NCBI GenBank assembly: GCA_016617855.1
Contig: JAECUM010003231.1
Coordinates: 35,088 to 99,087 of the forward strand
Source: Megalonaias nervosa
Lineage: Eukaryota; Mollusca; Bivalvia; Unionida; Unionidae
Direction: 5' to 3'
DNA: 64,000 bases
Shown here: positions 58,696 through 64,000 of the stretch, piece after piece
Layout: each line of letters starts with the position of its first letter
Position numbering within the stretch: position 1 is the first letter of the stretch
Made by a program: the position numbers and the translations under genes
The notes under the pieces: model-generated
Seen by the model: only the letters and a program-made list of their open reading frames with translations
Told to the model about the DNA's origin: nothing
The model's database searches: none

Positions 58696-58884
58696 ACAAC
58701 AATGGAAGGCCAAACGGTGGGCCAGCTCGTGACATAACTGTAACAACTATGAAAGACCAGAAGTTGCGCCAAACTTGGGGCATGACTGTAACAACTATGG
58801 AATATCAGACGATGAACCACCTTGGAACACGACTGTAACAACCATGAAAGACCAGACAGTAAACCACCTTGGGACATGACTGTA
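58696..58884. repeat. 47-bp minisatellite, four copies
   Basis: Units of 47, 48, 47 and 47 bp run ACAACTATGAAAGACCAGAC...CTTGGGACATGACTGTA. Divergence between units is about 20-30%. The minus-strand frame through it is a repeat artefact. Confidence 0.9.
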
Positions 58885-61299
58885 GTAACCACTAAATGAA
58901 CCAATTCTGTGTCGTGATGCCACATAATTAGCTCATTCTCCACTGCTTATTGGCAACGACCTTGTCTCTTGCTTAACTTCAGCCATAGAATTGCTAGATC
59001 AACAGCCGTCTTTGTCAGGAGCACCGTGTCTACTGTATCGGGAAAATAAATTTATACTATGTCGGTCTATCTATTTGAATTTGTAACGTCACCAGTATGC
59101 ATCAAAACAATATTTTGTCGGTTTAACTTTCAATCTCAAGTTTTCTATATCCTATATACTAAAGATTTTACAAACAGTTTGCTAAGCTAAAATGCTTTTT
59201 GTTGTCGATGTTCAAAATATCCAATAGTTTTTTGTTTTGTACATTTTAAACTTTGTATGCTGTGTAAACGCCACGTAGACATCAGCATTTACTTAGCTGT
59301 ATAAATGCCACGTAGACACGGCAACTCACCTGTGTAAACGCCACAGCGACAGAGGTTAGCGAACCTCTCACAGTTTGAAGAGAATGGGTTAATATCCTCC
59401 TTTTGATATGTGTTGTGATACACATTCTTACAAAATGCTGATAAGTTTGCTTCAACCATGTCAAATCCTTGCCTATTGCTTGTGGCTGGAAGCACATCAG
59501 GGCATCCATGCTTCATTTAGTAAGTGTAAACGAATACATGTACAATTGATTAAATCTAGGAACCACCACTTAGTACAAACGACACCAGGTTTTATCTCGA
59601 AATATCGTTTCTTCCTGTTGTTAGTTTTCATAAAATTTTCACAAACTTTTCACTGTCACGTATGTCATCTTCTTCATGTTCAATCCTTGGAGTAAAAACT
59701 GTACAAAATGGGGACTTGTTCCATCCCATACGATCAAATATCTTGTATTTCAAAGCCATTCTTGTCCCGGACATGTTTATATCTAGCTGGTGAATAAGCA
59801 GAAATGCACTAACATATCCGAAACTTGATACTCTTAGTTCTGTCCCTTTTCTATCAAAACGTATACCTACACTCATATGGAGAACGAAGCTCCTAATTGT
59901 ATTTCGGGACAAAATTTGAAGAAAATCGCACTGGATAACATTTCGTCTTAACATTTGCACATTTGTTCTTCTAACTCAAGACGTTCATCTGAGGATGTAA
60001 TTTCTTGTTCTAAACCTGTGGTAATCATACTGAGCTGGATGCCTGTACCATCTGGCAAATCTTAAAATATTTATATGTAACTTATTTATGCTAACATAAT
60101 CATCGTTAAAAAAACATGCGATTGCAAGGCACATAACTGTAGAGTGGTATCTTTGTATATGACTGTGTCTAGCTTTCATCATTATAGTTGTGTAGAATGT
60201 AGGTTACATCAGCCTATATTCGATCGATACACAGTCATCAGTAATATATGGTTCACAACTGAATTGGTGTTGAGGTGATGATATTTTACCTGATAGTATA
60301 ATGAACAATGGCTTTTCTGCGCATCTAAGGTTTCCGTCAACAATATTAGCGCAGAACGCATACATAATTCGAATGACTGACGAAAATAAAATACTGCAAA
60401 GCTTACCATTTGAAAAGCGGCAATTGTCACCTGAACATTCTGTTCAAAATAATACTAGTTTTTAACACACGGATACTACCCCTGTGTCTTCTTCACTCGC
60501 GATACATCGAGCCATTATGCGCATGGCTTTGAAAAGATGTAATGTTAATGCATCGGGCTATGGAAATGAAACACGTTACTTTGGACTCTTTCTGTCAGCA
60601 TTTCAGCCGAGGAACTAGGTCAGGTTTATAAATGGTTTTACAAAATTCAACGTAACAATGCCACTAAATGGCAAGAGATATTACGCAACATAAACCGATC
60701 TTGAAAAAAAAAAAAGTAAAAATTTAACATTGTATAAAAATAAGCTATTATGTTAAATAGAAAAAAACAATAAATAGGACGTGATGTGTTTGCAACGTCT
60801 ATTTTATGGAAAAAATACTAAATGATTTAGAAACAGACAATAAACCCGGGAATTTCTTGAGAAACCGTTCTAGCGGCAAGTTGACAAGTTGGATAGCAGA
60901 CGATAAAGTAGGTGTAGGAAAACTTCTTGCAAAATTAGAGACTTGGATTAAGATGCAGTATTGTTCTAGGGTAAACATTTCTATGTCTTAAATAATGTAT
61001 TTATTTGTATGATTCTGAAAGAGAAACATTAAATAGGCTTTTCTGGGTTACAAGTTCAAGTAGGTCTTGGAGTGGGTCCTCATGTTGACATTTAGAAACC
61101 GCATTTTCATATGCACTTATAATAGAAATGTGGGGTATTTTGTACACTTTATTAATATCACTTTCCTAAATTAAAGGATGATCGTTGTTTCTTGATGCAA
61201 ATTGGATTTTCGACCAAAAACAACACGTAATCAAATGTTTACAGAAATAACGGATCGTTGAGCAGAATTTCCCGACGCACTGAATTGGCGGACACGGTG

Positions 61300-61300
<1 letters not shown>
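58885..61300. other. Non-coding, nothing firmly recognised
   Basis: Contains three short direct repeats of GTGTAAACGCCACGTAGAC type at 59263-59350. Frames at 59628 (minus) and 60806 (plus) have no family resemblance. Confidence 0.4.

Positions 61301-61350
<50 letters not shown>
61300..61350. repeat. (AT)n microsatellite
   Basis: About 25 AT units. Confidence 0.95.
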
Positions 61351-61352
<2 letters not shown>

Positions 61353-61789
61353 CTTTCAAAGTGACCCGTTTTTCTGTTTATAAATCTACCCAGGGTAATT
61401 AATGCCATTCTGTAGATGAATATATTTTTATGCTCAGTTCAGGCTATGCCTTCTACCTTAAGTAACAGTAGCTGGTAATATCTGCGACTGTTGACCAATG
61501 TAGACAGGTAAACCTGGCTCTGTTTTAAAAGTCATCCCTGGTGTATCAGACGGCCGAGTAAGTAAATATGCTCACTCCCCTACTGTGAGATGTGTGGATA
61601 GTGCAAGACATCAGATTAGATGGAAAAGGACCAACTGACCAGCCACTGTATCCGAACTCATATCCAGACGTCTCGATATTGTCATGTCTCTGTGTTGTGA
61701 CGAAGTGAATGAGAGTATGACGGTTGCTATGCACACCTTTAACCACTTACGTCCAACTCACACGCAAGTCATGACATCATCCCCAACAT

Positions 61790-62300
61790 ACAGACACACA
61801 AACACACACACATACACACACATTAGAACAGGACTTCTCAGAAGAAGGCAAAATACCTGACACTAAAAGACTCTGAGAAGCTCCTGTATCCCTTAAAATT
61901 TTAATAGGGATAGGATTGGCCAAATCACCCAAAAGTGATACAGAACATTTCGACATGAATGGTTCAAAATTCTTCATCATAAAATCAGACTGGGGTTTAT
62001 CAAACCCATCAAATGTATTGTTTTTAATACATGACCGTGACCTTGACCTCTTAGAAATAAGAGCATTTGGGATAGGTCTATCTTGATTCTGATGCCTATA
62101 TTTAAATTTGAAGCAATCAGAAATGACGTGTCCTTTTTTCTTGCAATAGATACACGTAGGAATAGACAAGGATTTTGAATCAAGTCTGTCAGAAGCTTGA
62201 TTTTTAGAAGTTGTGCCAGATTGAGTTTTAGGAGGAGACGTATTTGGTTGAAACACCTTTCTATCAGTAGGCTGCTGAGTGAAAGATTTGCTTACAGCAG
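61790..62300 (-). pseudogene. Ty3/gypsy gag zinc knuckle and protease fragment
   Basis: The minus strand encodes a CCHC knuckle (CIYCKKKGHVISDC) and, about 90 residues on, an aspartic protease active site (KILRDTGASQSLL). This is the gag-to-protease junction of a gypsy polyprotein. The frame is cut off right after the protease motif by a (CA)n/(TG)n repeat at 61790-61823, and upstream by a stop at about 62320. Reverse transcriptase and integrase are absent. Confidence 0.7.
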
Positions 62301-62319
62301 GAACTCCAAGTCACCAACT

Positions 62320-62760
62320 ATCCGTCTGCCAAACAGTAGAGATGGGCAGTTCATGTCACCAGGTCATCAGACAAGCGATTTCCAAAGAGAATCTTCTAAA
62401 GAGATCAGATGACACGCTTCAAGGACTCCTTCGAGTCACACATTCTTCCTGAGTCTTTGAAAGATCTGGAGCAGGATCATTCCACATAGCGCAGTCTCAT
62501 CCCTACTGGATCTACTATGATCTATGACCTGAGGGGAGTAAGAGAGGCATTGTAGAAGCGCAAGCAACGTAAATCTCAGAACTTCAGTACCCTATCTGTT
62601 GACAAAGCAATCCCAAAGGGCACCTTCTGTCCAGTGTGCCACAGACAGCTTAGAGTGTTCATGGAAACAAAACCAGTAATAATGAGGTCATGGTCATATT
62701 TGATCTCGAGGGGAGAAGAATAGTTTTATGTGTAAGTTACCAGAAGGATTTCTAAAAGTC
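62320..62760. other. Unassigned, includes a short CxxC frame
   Basis: A plus-strand frame at about 62560-62722 reads VDKAIPKGTFCPVCHRQLRV and ends in a stop. It is too short and unplaced to call. Confidence 0.25.
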
Positions 62761-62786
62761 AAATGTGATGTAATATATGTCATGAA

Positions 62787-62789
<3 letters not shown>

Positions 62790-62879
<90 letters not shown>
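62790..62879. repeat. (AT)n microsatellite
   Basis: About 45 AT units, preceded by TGATGTAATATATGTCATGA and ATGAAT, which recurs before the (AT)n at the window end. Confidence 0.95.
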
Positions 62880-62882
<3 letters not shown>

Positions 62883-62939
62883 AATGTTGAAATTTGTTCT
62901 GCTACTTATCCTTGTTCTTCTCTTTCTCTTTGTTCTTCT

Positions 62940-62965
62940 CTATTATTATTATTTCTTATTATAAG

Positions 62966-63019
<54 letters not shown>
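62940..63019. repeat. (TTA)n microsatellite
   Basis: About 22 TTA units with one interruption. Confidence 0.95.
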
Positions 63020-63020
<1 letters not shown>

Positions 63021-63904
63021 ATTCATACCTCACCTTTGGTGGAATATAGCTGTCAAATATCAAGGACTTTCCTTTTTAACCTAGTTGTCACTTGAAGTTC
63101 TGGCATTTGGATTTGGACTGGGATTAGCGATACGCTCCGCAGCCGTTGACTCGCGCTGAGTTTCTAGGGTAGTATGTACTTCCTGTGGCCAATCTACTAT
63201 TGGTACGATCTTTGTTCCTGTTATCAGACCTTTCTCTGGTCACTGACTAAATGGCCGTCCATGTACATGGTTATTTGGTTAATTTTTTTAATATTTATGT
63301 ACTTCATCATACTGTTATTATGCTGAAATATGTGATATATTAGTGAGACTGCTCTTTCTATCTTCATAAAGATGTTTATCATTTGCATCGTCGCCATTAT
63401 CGTTATAACTACCATCTTCATTGTCATCGTCTTCTGTTACTGCTGATGAAGAAAGTTAGTGATAAAAGTTATGATGTTGTAACTGATGGTTGTTAAATGT
63501 TGTGTATACAAGATAAATTTCTCTGAAAATTAAATTTTCAATATATCTGCGATAATAAAATTGTTTACTATCCACGGAATCGTCATAAGTGTCTGCCATG
63601 TTCCTTTATCGTTTTTTAACATGTATATCCAGTATGGCACAAATGTTCTGTACACGTCCTGACATTTGTCAATTTAAGTATTGGCATAAATTGCCAGTTT
63701 CCATGCGGTAGTTTTCTGATAGTCATCATAAGCTCTCGACTCAAGATAACAGATATAGATTAAACACACAGTGCTACTTTTTAGATGAAGCAAGAAGGGA
63801 AAAAAATGATGGATATAGAGTAGGCTTATGTGTAAACTAAAAAAGATTCGAACAATTGTGCACCTTTTATGTCATCTGCTTGCTTACACATTTACCTTTT
63901 TCTT

Positions 63905-63927
63905 TATGATGTAATATATGTCATGAA

Positions 63928-64000
<73 letters not shown>
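63905..64000. repeat. (AT)n microsatellite with repeated leader, cut by window end
   Basis: The leader TATGATGTAATATATGTCAT, GAATGAAT, is the same as at 62766-62790, then (AT)n to the last base. Confidence 0.93.

Overview
This is a eukaryotic (metazoan) genomic window: AT-rich, with split genes, GT-AG introns, long di-, tri- and tetranucleotide microsatellites, tRNA-derived SINEs, solo LTRs and LINE, Ty3/gypsy, hAT and Polinton relics. There are no operons, ribosome binding sites or CRISPR arrays. The repeat landscape (RUDI-like SINEs with a microsatellite tail, Polinton relics, gypsy fragments) and a collagen prolyl 4-hydroxylase suggest a marine lophotrochozoan, most likely a bivalve mollusc. 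The species cannot be named from the sequence.

Left end (1-2.5 kb): two plus-strand exons (129-635 and 1935 to about 2488) join in phase across an intron. They encode part of a protein whose first exon resembles a TRADD-N-type domain. The gene starts upstream of the window. From 2.5 to 11.6 kb there is no convincing gene: a SINE, a decayed THAP-type zinc-finger fragment facing a P2X7-like acidic leader remnant, a solo LTR and a second SINE family.

Core (11.6-46.9 kb, minus strand): one 14-exon gene for a collagen-type prolyl 4-hydroxylase alpha subunit (P4HA). I reconstructed it exon by exon; every junction keeps frame, and the model encodes 597 residues. It has a signal peptide, N-terminal dimerisation region, peptide-substrate-binding (TPR) domain, linker and catalytic 2-oxoglutarate/Fe(II) domain with all catalytic residues. 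Its third exon (42855-43016) is a symmetric phase 1-1 cassette encoding a six-cysteine ShK domain, so a ShK module can be spliced into, or skipped from, the N-terminal region without changing frame. The long introns carry SINEs, a solo LTR, LINE pieces, a hAT-like fragment, a foldback repeat and a dead Polinton DNA polymerase.

Right part (46.9-64 kb): upstream of P4HA lies a diverged second copy of its first-exon/5' region, a minisatellite split by a SINE, and a gypsy RNase H scrap. A cluster of minus-strand frameshifted relics follows at about 51.9-57.8 kb (packaging-ATPase-like, membrane protein, Rho_N/SAP-like, Cys-rich), together resembling the accessory genes of a Polinton/adintovirus-type element. 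The window ends with minisatellites, a gypsy gag-protease fragment and long (AT)n tracts.
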